NCBI GenBank assembly: GCA_002803225.1
Contig: NXFV01000282.1
Coordinates: 1-17,136 of the forward strand
Source of the DNA: Gamarada debralockiae
Taxonomy: Eukaryota; Ascomycota; Leotiomycetes; Helotiales; Hyphodiscaceae
Direction of reading: 5' to 3'
DNA: 17,136 nucleotides
Part shown: positions 8,440-17,114 of the stretch, piece after piece
How positions within the stretch are numbered: position 1 is the stretch's first letter
Layout: the number at the start of each line of letters is the position of its first letter
The notes under the pieces: model-generated
Seen by the model: the letters and a program-made list of their open reading frames with translations, nothing else
Database searches by the model: none
What the model was told of the DNA's origin: nothing
Program-made: the position numbers and the translations under genes

Positions 8440-9348
8440 ATGTCGAGCGCAGAAGGAGCAGCCGCCGCGTCATCCTCCACAACGTCAGCGGCGGCAGCGA
8501 CGGTTATCACGTCCTTCCCCCTCAACCCTCTCACGACGACCTTCACCCCCCCAGCAGACTGTAAAGGATTGTACGATAAAGGAATCTTCATGCTTGCTCC
8601 CGAGACATCATGTCTTCCGTCCAAAGCTCCCTTACAATCAACTGCATTCTTCTCTCCCGGGATTGTCTGTCCCTCAGGCTACGTGAGCGCATGCCATGAT
8701 ACGAGAGGCGTCTCTTCAATAACAACCGTAACGTGCTGTCCTGTGCAAAGCGACATCACTCTTTCCTGTGCAGGTCAAACGCTCCGTAGTGTCTGGTCCA
8801 CTCTTTTCTGTACCTGGATTGCGCCTTCCTCCACTGTAATTGACGTGACAGCCTCCAGCAATGGGATAACTTCGACCACTGCCGCGACATTCGTTTCGCC
8901 TGGAGGCTTCAATGCTTATGGTGTGCGAATGGTGTACGAGAGTACCGATCTTCCCTCTTCGACCTCATCCAAAGCCTCTACGCGAAGTACGAATTCTGGG
9001 CAGGCGACTTCTTCAACGAGTACCTCGCCAACATCATCTGCAATATCTACACCTTCAGGCATATCAAGTGGGGCGAAAATCGCGATTGGGGTTGTCATTC
9101 CGGTGCTGGTGCTTGCGATTCTTGGCGCGGTGTTCCTGTGGTGGAGAAGGAGGCATCAATATGGGGTTGTTGGAAATGGGTCACCGATGCCGACTGCGGA
9201 GCTCCATGATCAGTCCAAGACGAGCGAACTTCCTGTCGAGGCAAAAGGGAGCAACTTTCCAGGTCAGGTGAAGATGGGTACGAGGGAGCCTCAGGAACTT
9301 CCCAATGATGGGGTGCCGGTTGAGCTGCCCGCGAATCATGAAAGATGA
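8440..9348 (+). CDS. Single-pass membrane protein, Cys-rich ectodomain and Ser/Thr stalk
   Basis: A single exon encodes 302 residues. The start follows CACCATC and is the first ATG after an in-frame stop. Residues 1-30 are Ala/Ser/Thr-rich with no signal peptide, so membrane insertion would use the helix as a signal anchor, unless an upstream exon was missed. Residues 31-165 form a domain that begins LTTTFTPPADC and has eight cysteines (41, 58, 77, 85, 99, 100, 110, 124) with a CPSGYVSAC…CCP pattern. I have seen this layout in many uncharacterised filamentous-ascomycete proteins. A Ser/Thr-rich stalk that is probably O-glycosylated spans 168-210. A transmembrane helix at 213-235 (IGVVIPVLVLAILGAVFLWW) is followed by RRRH. 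The short tail ends PQELPNDGVPVELPANHE, closely like the tail end of the divergent neighbour. The role is unknown; a cell-surface or wall-associated function is likely from the architecture. Confidence 0.75.
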   Translation: MSSAEGAAAASSSTTSAAAATVITSFPLNPLTTTFTPPADCKGLYDKGIFMLAPETSCLPSKAPLQSTAFFSPGIVCPSGYVSACHDTRGVSSITTVTCCPVQSDITLSCAGQTLRSVWSTLFCTWIAPSSTVIDVTASSNGITSTTAATFVSPGGFNAYGVRMVYESTDLPSSTSSKASTRSTNSGQATSSTSTSPTSSAISTPSGISSGAKIAIGVVIPVLVLAILGAVFLWWRRRHQYGVVGNGSPMPTAELHDQSKTSELPVEAKGSNFPGQVKMGTREPQELPNDGVPVELPANHER

Positions 9349-9485
9349 GAATGGTATACGGAGGAGTGGAGAACATGGGGGCGAGAACGAATTTGTGATT
9401 TACTTGGGAGCGATGGCGTGATACCCGGATATTTTTGCATTTGAGGAGTTTGCTGGGTAATACACTGGAATGTTTACACTTCCTA

Positions 9486-10218
9486 GGGCTGGAAGCACTG
9501 CCAGAGTGGCAGGCGGAAAAGAAGTGCACTGGCATCAATGTCTTTGACTCTCAAGGACAGCCTCACTTTGAGATTAACTTTGTGGTAAGTTCCTTCTAGC
9601 AATTTCAACTTTAATCTATTGTTAACGTTGCACAGCCAGTGTTCTCGGATGCCTTCCAATGGCACTTCCCCACCCCATCATCAGGTGATTACCCACACTA
9701 TTATTGTCGACCCTCTGCACCCTCTTTCCAGAGGTGAGGTGAAGCTCAACTCTGCCAAACCTCGCGATGTGCCAAACATCAACTTGGGTTTTTGTAGCAA
9801 CGAACTTGACCTATTGACCATGCGCGAGGGTGTTCGTTTTGTCGATGATGTCTTGATGAAGGGTGCTGGCATGAAAGATATCATTGCTGAAGACAATCCT
9901 TGATCCATGACTCGAGTCTGACGAAGAAATGCGAAAAGCCAATAAGAATAGGTCTTCCACTGGCTTCCATAAGTTTGCCACTTTCCTTCCACTCTTTCAT
10001 AGAGCTCAAAACATACAAGAATGCTCAGTAATACGAGATAGATCCTTGCTGTACTGCACGCATGGGCAAGACTATTCAGGAAGGTGTTGTCGATAGTAGG
10101 CTCAGGGTTTATGGCGTCAGAAACCTACGCGTCATTGATGCTTCCATTATTCCCGTCATTCCTGATGGCAGAATCCAACCGCCTGTATACATGCTGGCTG
10201 AGAAGGTAGCAGTGTAGC
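9486..10218 (+). pseudogene. GMC oxidoreductase, C-terminal remnant
   Basis: Fragments of the substrate-binding and C-terminal parts of a glucose-methanol-choline FAD oxidoreductase appear in order. They are LEALPEWQAEKK…FEINFV (9486-9584), a normal 51-bp intron (9585-9635, GTAAGT…GCACAG), then PVFSDAFQWHFPTPSSGDY. After a frameshift at about 9685 come HPLSRGEVKLNSAKPRD and MREGVRFVDDVLM, ending in a TGA at 9901. Another frame gives SDEEMRK…RSSTGFH (9914-9970). From 10044 the frame reads CCTARMGKTIQEGVVDSRLR, NLRVIDASIIPVIPDG and PPVYMLAEKVA. The usual PCGTxRMG glycine is replaced here. The FAD-binding N-terminal half is absent, and there are at least three frame breaks. The final TAG at 10216-10218 is supplied by the inserted mobile element. 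No product can be active. The parent enzyme would have oxidised an alcohol or sugar. Confidence 0.85.
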
Positions 10219-10252
10219 ACCAAAATAACAATGTAATTAATTATATAATTGA

Positions 10253-10320
10253 TTTAATCTGATCTGATCAGATCAGATTAGATTAGATTATAAGTATAAC
10301 TTGATTAGATTAGATTACTT
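10253..10320. repeat. Left subterminal GATTA-type pentamer array of the MITE
   Basis: Imperfect copies of GATTA, with variant GATCT/GATCA units forming the palindrome CTGATCTGATCAGATCAG, occupy the left subterminal zone. Clusters of short subterminal motifs are typical transposase-binding regions in hAT elements; that role is inferred here. Confidence 0.6.
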
Positions 10321-10740
10321 AGATTTTTAATCAGATTTGCAATTAACCATTTTTGATTATTATTGTTAGTTTTTTTTATTTTAATTATTTTAATTAATAT
10401 ATATAATTTTCTTTCCATATATAAGTAAATCTTAGCCTCTTTAATAAGAAATAGTAGATATAATACTAATAATATAAGAGACTTTATGATAAATTTATAA
10501 TATTATTAGTTAGTAAAGTAGGGATTTTTAAAAGGGTTAAGAGCTGGCTGATAGTCCTGCTTATCGATTGGCTTATCGATTATCTAGCTCAGCACTTAGG
10601 CTATTCTAAGCCTAGCTCCAGGCACACTTGACCGGCCGCTGCCGTATTTCCCCTTATATATAAATATTCAATTATACAATCAATTTAATTAGATTAGATT
10701 AGATTAGATTAGATTAGAGTTTGATTATAGGTTTATTTGA

Positions 10741-10789
10741 CTTGATTAGATTAGATTAGAATAATCTAATCTAATCTAATCTAATCAAG
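10741..10789. repeat. Right subterminal hairpin of GATTA/TAATC repeats
   Basis: The plus strand reads CTTGATTAGATTAGATTAGA, a short spacer, then TCTAATC repeats ending in ATCAAG. The arms are complementary over about 20 bases, so a single strand would fold into a stable hairpin next to the element's right end. A direct array of five to six GATTA units precedes it at about 10692-10718. Confidence 0.75.
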
Positions 10790-10808
10790 TGCTACACTAG
10801 GAAGGTAG

Positions 10809-11420
10809 CCAAGTTCTCGTATTTCTTAATGAGACTAACACTTTGCGACTTCATCAAAGAAGCCTATCTAGCCCTCTACTTGACTAGGTGCTTCGTCAAT
10901 ACGACTGAAGCTTCTTGTCAGATGAGCTACAGTCTAAGGCACCGCTCTTTGGCTTCACACCTCATTTCCCCCTGTATTTAGTCTCTTCCTATCTTAGATT
11001 CTATTCTACAGACTTTTCTCCCATCCGATACTTCTCGTTCAAGTCGAAACTCCACTGTACTTGTACCTTCTTTCATTTGTTTCTTTGACTCAACATCTCT
11101 CAAATCATAGAAAAATAAATAGTCGTTCCCGCTTTCATCTCCGTGTCATCCCAAGCTGCCTCTGCTCATGATTGTGGCTCGGCTATTAAAGGGGGCTTGT
11201 CGCTTAAGTTTCTCCTGAAGCTCCTGGGCGAAATGCCTCCCCTTTTTCCATCCCCACACAACTTTCCATAAACAACTGTGGCATCCATTTGGAATCTGCT
11301 CGTGCTTTTGTTCATTGGGATAGGCGGCCATGAGTCTTTAATTCTGGTCCCTGATTTGATCTGGAATGTCAATACCCCTTTCCCTCGGCATTTATTCTTG
11401 AGTCAGGAAGTGACACCTGC
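10809..11420. other. Spacer with leader-like sequence before the 7TM pseudogene
   Basis: The first part would be the far 3' end of the GMC gene or its trailer. From about 10970 to 11110 the plus strand is C/T-rich and G-poor, like a fungal promoter and 5' untranslated leader, and contains TGACTCA (an AP-1/Gcn4-type site) at about 11086. No convincing reading frame follows at once; the first recognisable coding sequence begins after 11500. Confidence 0.4.
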
Positions 11421-12519
11421 ATGGTCATTATTCGGCTTGCTTTTATCACGCCAAAACATAATTGCATCCGTCTGACCGGCTCGGAGAGTCTGACTCTTCC
11501 ATGTTCATGGCCACGAATTTTCTTGCGGCAATATGGGATATTCTGCGGCCTAGCTGTCGGGATCATGGCTATTCGATTGATCCTCGGACGAGTGTGCAGG
11601 CAAAAGTTTGACATTGGTGGTTGGCTTACGGTAGCTGCGATTATATTTTCGTTGGCGCAAATCGCTTTCACTTATGTGATTATTATTTGGCAGACGAATA
11701 ATGTGAGAAACGAGTACAGGAACACGCATCATTTCGGTAATCTAGAAATTTACCAACGGGAGATGGGAAGTAAATTTACGTTGGTGGCACGATCTTATAT
11801 ATTCTTCTGTAAGTGAGGAAGCAGACTTACTCCCGGGCCAACTGACAATCGCATATAGTTGCCATCACCTTCTGCTTGAGCATCAATTTCACATTTGTGG
11901 AATGTCATCCATTCAGGCTCTATTGGAGAGTGCTTCCAGACCCAGATGAGGCCCTCTTTGAACCCGATCTCCGAGAAGAAAACTGTGCTGATTTAGGAAG
12001 GAAAATGCACCAAAGCCATCGTTCAGTAGTTCGTCGTTGGCATTCTCAATATCTTCACAAATCTGCTGCTCATAGCACTTCCCGTCCCAATCCTTCTTCA
12101 AGTACACTTGAGTCTAGCAAAGACAGTCGCCCAGATTTTCTCCCAGTGATCCTGTCTCATGGATTCACAGAGATCTTCGACTGGGGTTCCTCTTCTGTAT
12201 AGGCCCCATAATCATCATTGTCACAGCAATCCGAATCCCCTGGACTCTGAAAAATCCGACATCCGAAACTTTTCGCATCACTTGGATGACCGGCGAGTTT
12301 TCTTGCAGCTACATTTGTTGCCAATGCGCCGCGCTGTACTCATTTCGGAAGCGATTCGAGAGGAGGAAGAATAAGCTGTTTCGAGCTGTGAGAAGCGGGC
12401 CTGGAGATGGACCTATGCTAATGAATGAGTTTAACAATACGGTCAAGTCAAGAACTCTAGGAGAAGCTGGAAAGGCTGCTGAGGGCTCGAATGATACCGG
12501 GCTGACATTTGTCGATTGA
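11421..12519 (+). pseudogene. PTH11-like / fungal rhodopsin-domain 7TM protein, decayed
   Basis: The first frame gives QYGIFCGLAVGIMAIRLILG (helix 1) and KFDIGGWLTVAAI followed by IIIWQTNNV (helix 2), then QREMGSKFTLVAR. A normal 50-bp intron follows (11809-11858, GTAAGT…CTGAC…ATATAG). The next exon reads VAITFCLSINFTFVECHPFR and LYWRVLPDP, the helix-4 region with its conserved EC-P-x-x-YW. The third helix, about 60 residues, is missing at this junction. A frameshift near 12014 and a TAG at 12027 precede FVVGILNIFTNLLLIALPVP (helix 5). A second frameshift near 12150 leads to LGFLFCIGPIIIIVTAIRIP (helix 6) and ITWMTGEF…CCQCAALYS (helix 7), then a hydrophilic tail to the stop at 12517-12519. 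The 5' end is uncertain. Intact relatives are plasma-membrane GPCR-like proteins used in surface sensing; this copy is not functional. Confidence 0.75.
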
Positions 12520-13164
12520 GGAGGAGCTAGGGGCGAACAAGCAAATTATGTAAACAAAATGTGAACTACAGATCTCGGCGTATTAATCGTCAGGCATTTA
12601 TTTAATACCTTGAGATCTTGAAACTTGCAACGAAATTTTGAGAAATGATCGACGAGACTGTGGCAGCAAAGCAGGCCGTCCAAGCCGTTCCAATATACAG
12701 CCTCCTTTAGCGCCCTCCCATGTATCTCTCATTGTAAGCAGCAGAAATAGTTCCAAATTGCACCATCAAGATACTGGAGAGGACTCAGCAGTGTGAAACA
12801 CGTACAAACCCATGTGTAAAGAGGGGAAATGAAGGGCAAATTGAGAACGTCCACCGGTCATTCCGCGTCAAGGAAGAAAAATTCCGTCGGATTGCATGGG
12901 CAAAAATGAATTTCCGAGAAGGATTGCGTGCCAGACACAGAAGGTGTGTGAACCAAGTACGCCGTGCTGTATGCTAGCCTTGTTAATATGGATGCCATGT
13001 GGACCCCTGTCAAAAGGCTCATGGTCTTTTGGCTCTACTATGCGGTGCCGCTGCGTCACGTCAACCAGTACAGCTCTGACAGGACTGAAGCAGGAGTTGA
13101 AGGCTTCCAGGGTTGTTGTCTGAAGTGATATCATAAAATCATAGCTCCTGTGAATAAAGGGACC
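12520..13164. other. Intergenic region upstream of the bZIP gene
   Basis: No gene is recognised. Frames of 75 and 106 codons overlap on opposite strands at about 12868-13188 and match no family I know, so they are probably chance. AATACC and TTATTTAATACC near 12600 could belong to the 3' end of the upstream 7TM gene. Confidence 0.45.
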
Positions 13165-13288
13165 GGATAAAAGGATTGCACTTCCCAAACGTCTCCCGAT
13201 ATCAACAACCGACTAGTCTCACTTTCCTCGTTTCATTAAATCGCCCATTCATCCTCAAATAGCTACTTTCCAATCATCAAACGAAAGA
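13165..13288 (+). promoter_or_regulatory. TATA-like element and leader of the bZIP gene
   Basis: GGATAAAAGG at 13165-13174 is a TATA-like element. It is followed by a G-poor, C/T/A-rich leader of about 110 bases up to the ATG at 13289. The arrangement matches the one before the 738-codon gene. Confidence 0.45.
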
Positions 13289-13962
13289 ATGCTCATGGCG
13301 AACTACCCACACGAATCCCAAAGCCAAACCACAGCAATGTCTTCACCTGTGGCGTCGACAAGCTCAGGCCACATTTCTGACGACTCGTTGCTAACAAAGG
13401 ATTTACCTTTAGCTTCTGATGTGAGCACACCCCGAATAGCAGAGATCAACATAGCTGAGACTGACAACTCGCAGAGCTATTTCGACCCCACACTTCCCTA
13501 CCACCTTCAAGCTGACTGGATTCGATCCAATTCCAGCACACCACTACCATCGTACAACTCATATACCGGTCCTTCATCCGATCCCTCACTTCCAAATCAA
13601 ACGACTCTTTATTCCCCAACTTTCTCGCAAGCACCCTCTCCTACGTCACAGACTGCCTCACAACCACCAAGCTTCCAATCCGCGACCGAAAAGCTTGCAT
13701 ATCAGACGGTTGCTCGTGAACCTAGCTTGACACTCTAGAAAATCTTATGCTGGCCACTTCTTCAACAGAGACGCCGTGTACAGAATCGAGAATCACAACG
13801 CGCCTTCCGAGAACGAAAAAAAATAATCAGATTGCGGAGTTGGAAACTAAACTCGCAGAACTGCAATGCCGATATGAGAAACTACAGCTATGCTCTGTAG
13901 AGTTGAGCGGGAGGCTTGTAATGTCAACGAGTGGGAACAATGAGGGTAACGACTCGTTTTGA
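13289..13962 (+). pseudogene. AP-1-like bZIP transcription factor, frame broken in A8 tract
   Basis: The first frame (13289-13738) encodes a Ser/Thr/Pro/Gln-rich, low-complexity N-terminal region, as is usual ahead of fungal bZIP domains; a second ATG two codons later has an equally good context. It hits TAG at 13736, but the same frame goes on to the basic region RRRVQNRESQRAFRERK from 13769. A possible 60-bp intron (13709-13768, GTTGCT…TTCAACAG) would remove the stop and keep the frame. The donor is weak, so a nonsense mutation is the alternative. At the A8 tract 13816-13823 the frame changes, and the leucine zipper IAELETKLAELQCRYEKLQL follows in a different frame to the stop at 13960-13962. 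Two fewer A would give the family's normal spacing. The Yap/AP-1 family binds DNA as dimers and regulates stress responses and secondary metabolism. The gene is either newly broken or has a sequencing error in the homopolymer. Confidence 0.7.
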
Positions 13963-14610
13963 GGGGTGTGGAATAGACCGAAATGAGGAGGGGCAAATAC
14001 AGGGACTAGCGTCTTAGAGGCGTTTTTGGTTCTGTAAAGTACACGGCGTTATGATTCCATATACAGCAGCGTATTGCCACGCGGCTTTGTGTCCGTAGGA
14101 AATAATAATCCACCACAATTGCGGGGGCAGATTCCCAACATGAGCAAAATTATGTCACTTGCTCCCTCGAGAAGCGATCCCAAGGTACTTGACAGTCGGT
14201 AAGCCAGGCTTCGAAACGGGCCCGCATCTGATGAACACTGCATAATATATACCTATACAATCAATCCAGCTCTCTATTGCGGGCAGGAAGAAAGGGTACT
14301 GTGGGGTAGCTTTAAGCACCATGGAAAAGCGACTTTTAAGACAAAATATGGGGATGGTACATTGCGTGCACAGATTAATACCGCTACCGACGGAACTTCC
14401 ACAGGCGATAAACAAGAGTATAGTGTTACCAAAGTGATTTGAAAGGATGCACTTTCGGGTCATTCTATTCGTATCACCCCAACCAACGAAAGTGGGAAAA
14501 GGGTCAGGTCAAGCAATCAAGATAATGGACGTGATCTACGGTGGCCCCTTTGCCAAACATTGCACTCAATGATGTCCATTCCAACATTGGACTTCCTGGT
14601 ATAGGACAGC
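13963..14610. other. Intergenic region between bZIP and P450 genes (convergent 3' ends)
   Basis: The two flanking genes end toward each other here. Open frames of 64 and 102 codons on the minus strand show no family resemblance. I see no repeat or RNA gene. Confidence 0.5.
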
Positions 14611-16383
14611 CTACGACTGATCCTTCTCAAAAGCAGTCAGCCACATCTGCGACTGGAAGAAAATACCATGGCAAGTTGATCTTATCGGCTGCATCGGATT
14701 GACAACGCTGAGATCAAAATTTCGAAGAAGCTATACTATGTCAGTATGTCCACCAGGCAATCGCCTCAGCACCTACCTCAACAAAGATTTTGTTCAACTC
14801 CATCATGGCGAGATTCTTTCCCAAACACTGGTACTTTCCATAACTAAAGATTAACTCCAATGTAGACTCCATGTCCTTGATCTTCTCAGGCGAAGCCTCC
14901 AGCCACCTCTCCGGCCTAAAGGTGTTTGCATCTTGACCCCACATCCTCTTATCTCGAAAGATACCGTAAGCTCCGTAACCGATTTTCGTCCCTCCAGGCA
15001 CGAATTGGTTGTTGATCACGTCGCCACCGGGTGGCACCTCCTTGGACATGAGTCCTACGACGGGAGGGAAGATACGCAGGCCCTCTTTTATGATAGCTTG
15101 GAGGTAGGGAAGTTTCCGCGCTTCGGCGTCTTGAATAGGTGAGGAGATGGTATTACTAGAGAACTCTGTGCGTAGCTTGGATGTCACGCGTGGGTGCATT
15201 ATTAGGTACAATAAGGTGGCGCGGATTGCGGTTGCAGTAGTGTCAGAACCAGCCATACTGGATTCGTTAGCCTGTAGCTCTAGGAGATGCGGGGAGAATT
15301 GGTGTAAGTTACATCTGCAAGATAGTCTCTGACTCGGCCTCTTCTTGGCTGAGTCCGTGGGCGATGAAAGAACCCAGCATATCTCGCTGTATCTTCTTAT
15401 TCGGACCGAACCTCCGGGCAACAACCTCTTTCGTAATGCTAGTAAGAAGTAAGTCAATTATTCAGGACGTGGAATCAGTGGACTCAACCCTAAGATTTTT
15501 CCCAGACCTAGAGGGTCTTTCTCAGAAGGTAGAGCAGCCTTTAAAATGCGCAACCGCAAGACCCAATTGAGCCATGGGAAGATAGTAACCATTAAAGCTG
15601 AAGCAAAAACACTCTCAACAATGCTAATATAATCGTATAAATCTGAATCAGTCGCCATGTATCCAAATGGCTCTCTATATGCCACATCTGAGATGACGTC
15701 GAGAGTAAAATACTGTACTTTTCTGCCAAAATCCATAGGTTTGGATTCTGAATCTGTCGATAGATATTTATCCCGGATCAGCTTGACCAGAGCCTGTATA
15801 TTCCGGTCGACTGTCCCTTCAAGATCCTCGTTCTCTTTGCCGGCATACTGCAACATGTATCAAGATTTTGTAGGAACTAGGAAGACTGAAGTTGACTTAC
15901 TCCCGCGGCCATAATCGCCCTGAGCTCCGTGTGTCGGTCCTCGTCCCTGATGGAAGCAATGTTGTCACGAACAGGATCAAATCGCACGCCAATATACCAC
16001 TCCGAGCGACGGTATGGTGAGCGAACAGCCAACATCCGCCGCATCACCGCAGGGTCACTAGTGACGAGGTCATTAGGGCCGACCCTGGCAAGAGAACCTG
16101 AATTCCATCAGTGCTGCATAATTGAGGGATCAAGGGCTATTTGATCATCAAACATACCGTACTTCTGATTAACCTCTTGGAAATCGAGATGCATCCTCCC
16201 TCCCGCAACGTGACGAGCGAGCCATATTCGTGAGAGAGTGGCGATGAGGGGCCCTTTGAAGTGTCGCAAGCGATGCCAACTGCGAAATGTCTGAAAAAGA
16301 TACAGTCCCACAATAGAGATAAGGGCAAAAGCGATCCAATTAGCAACAATTTTCTGGCTGAGATATCCCGAGAGAATATCCAT
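14611..16383 (-). CDS. Cytochrome P450 monooxygenase, pisatin-demethylase-like (6 exons)
   Basis: The coding exons on the minus strand are 16383-16158, 16097-15901, 15847-15489, 15438-15313, 15257-14777 and 14730-14611. The introns are 60, 53, 50, 54 and 46 bp with GT…AG ends, and the join gives 502 residues, the normal length. Residues about 13-33 are the ER membrane anchor (VANWIAFALISIVGLYLF). Residues 305-310 are the I-helix oxygen-activating AGSDTT. The K-helix ExxR is Glu361…Arg364 (KEGLR), and FRPERW lies at 416-421. The heme loop is FSYGKYQCLG, with Cys447 as iron ligand. Sequences such as RVGPNDLVTSDP, VRFDPVRDNIAS and MAAGYAGKENEDLE are typical of fungal P450s annotated as pisatin demethylase-like. 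All key residues are intact. It would hydroxylate or demethylate a small lipophilic molecule with electrons from P450 reductase; the substrate is unknown. An in-frame upstream ATG at 16416 is possible but gives a polar extension before the anchor. Confidence 0.9.
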
Positions 16384-16742
16384 CGCGCAATTGCTTGTCT
16401 CGAGTACTTCCAGCAATTTTAGATGTAATGGTTCTTAATCGCATGTACGAGAGAGAAATCAGCAGTGTTCTCAAGATACTTTCTGCAAGACCAAGACAAC
16501 TGGCACGTCCTTTTCTTATTACCGGCCACATTCCGCTCCGATCAACTGCATTATCACGGTGGACTTCCATTGGGGCGCGAAGCGCGTGTAAAGTTTCGCT
16601 GCAGGACAGGACCGGGTGCCTATCAGAGTTAGGGTAACTGCGCTTGGCCAATGACGGGAATGCCACCCGCATCCCGTTCGCTGCAAGGCATTAACTGCGA
16701 GCCTTGCGGGGGAGGAACCCCTCCCATCAATGTGAAAATTCG
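16384..16742. other. Upstream region of the P450 gene
   Basis: This is presumably shared promoter sequence between the P450 on the minus strand and a possible gene starting at 16886 on the plus strand. I see no recognisable coding sequence or clear regulatory palindrome. Confidence 0.4.
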
Positions 16743-16975
16743 CCAATAAAAAGAGCGAAATTCATTTTCCTGTCTATTCTTCTGCCTTTCGTATCATCAT
16801 TGTCGCTCAACTTTTGGGGTTTATTTAGACTAGGCTGAGCATAATTCATCAGTTTCAACACAATCTCACTAGTCCCTAGCTCACAATGACCGAACCCTTG
16901 TCAACGAAAGTCAGCACTACATTAACTCTCAGCCAACAAACCATTGATATGTATTTAAGTAGCCGACGATATTAA
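16743..16975 (+). other. Possible promoter, leader and first exon of another gene
   Basis: CCAATAAAAAG at about 16743 resembles a TATA region and is followed by a pyrimidine-rich leader. An ATG at 16886 in the context TCACAATGACC opens 29 codons (MTEPLSTKVSTTLTLSQQTI…) to a TAA at 16973. A donor-like GTATTTAAG at 16951 lies inside and could start an intron, though the nearest acceptor (16989) would make it only 39 bp. Nothing downstream before the window end is recognisable. Confidence 0.25.
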
Positions 16976-17114
16976 TAACAATGATTCAGCAATTGCGATG
17001 GTATGAGGGTGATTGTGCTTTCTCATAGAACCCAGATTGATATGTTCCGTATAGGAAAACCAAGGATGACCTGAGACTGACAACGTCGATTAGCTCAAGC
17101 ATTCTGAGATATCG

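Larger units (their letters stand above)
10210..10800. mobile_element. Non-autonomous DNA transposon (MITE), hAT-like or MULE-like
   Basis: The 591-bp AT-rich element is bounded by inverted ends. The left end is CAGTGTAGCAC; the right end, read inward, is CTAGTGTAGCAC, so they share AGTGTAGCAC. It is flanked by the direct repeat GAAGGTAG (10202-10209 and 10801-10808), which extends to nine bases if the next C is counted. An 8-bp duplication with CAGTG ends points to hAT; nine bases would fit Mutator-like elements. There is no transposase frame, so it would need an enzyme supplied in trans. Both ends carry arrays of the pentamer GATTA/TAATC. The insertion interrupts the GMC remnant within its last helix, between codons for EKVA and the following sequence. 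Confidence 0.8.

Noticed and set aside
10210..10800. CRISPR-like or telomere-like array from the GATTA repeats
   Set aside because: Units are 5 bp with no spacers, do not match the usual fungal telomere unit TTAGGG, and lie inside a bounded transposable element.
12868..13188. Overlapping 75- and 106-codon ORFs on opposite strands
   Set aside because: Neither has domain-like features, and the region fits an upstream promoter for the bZIP gene.
14155..14463. 102-codon minus-strand ORF between bZIP and P450
   Set aside because: No family resemblance, and it is not a continuation of the P450, whose last exon and stop codon are accounted for at 14611.
14741..14776. P450 C-terminus read through as GAEAIAWWTY
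   Set aside because: This is intron sequence; splicing at GTAGGT…AGTATAG yields the family-typical LLRNFDLSVVNP end and a normal 502-residue length.
15458..15488. Premature stop in the P450 after GLSPLIPRPE
   Set aside because: It lies in a 50-bp intron with GTTGAG…TTACTAG ends; splicing restores the conserved KEVVARRFGP frame.
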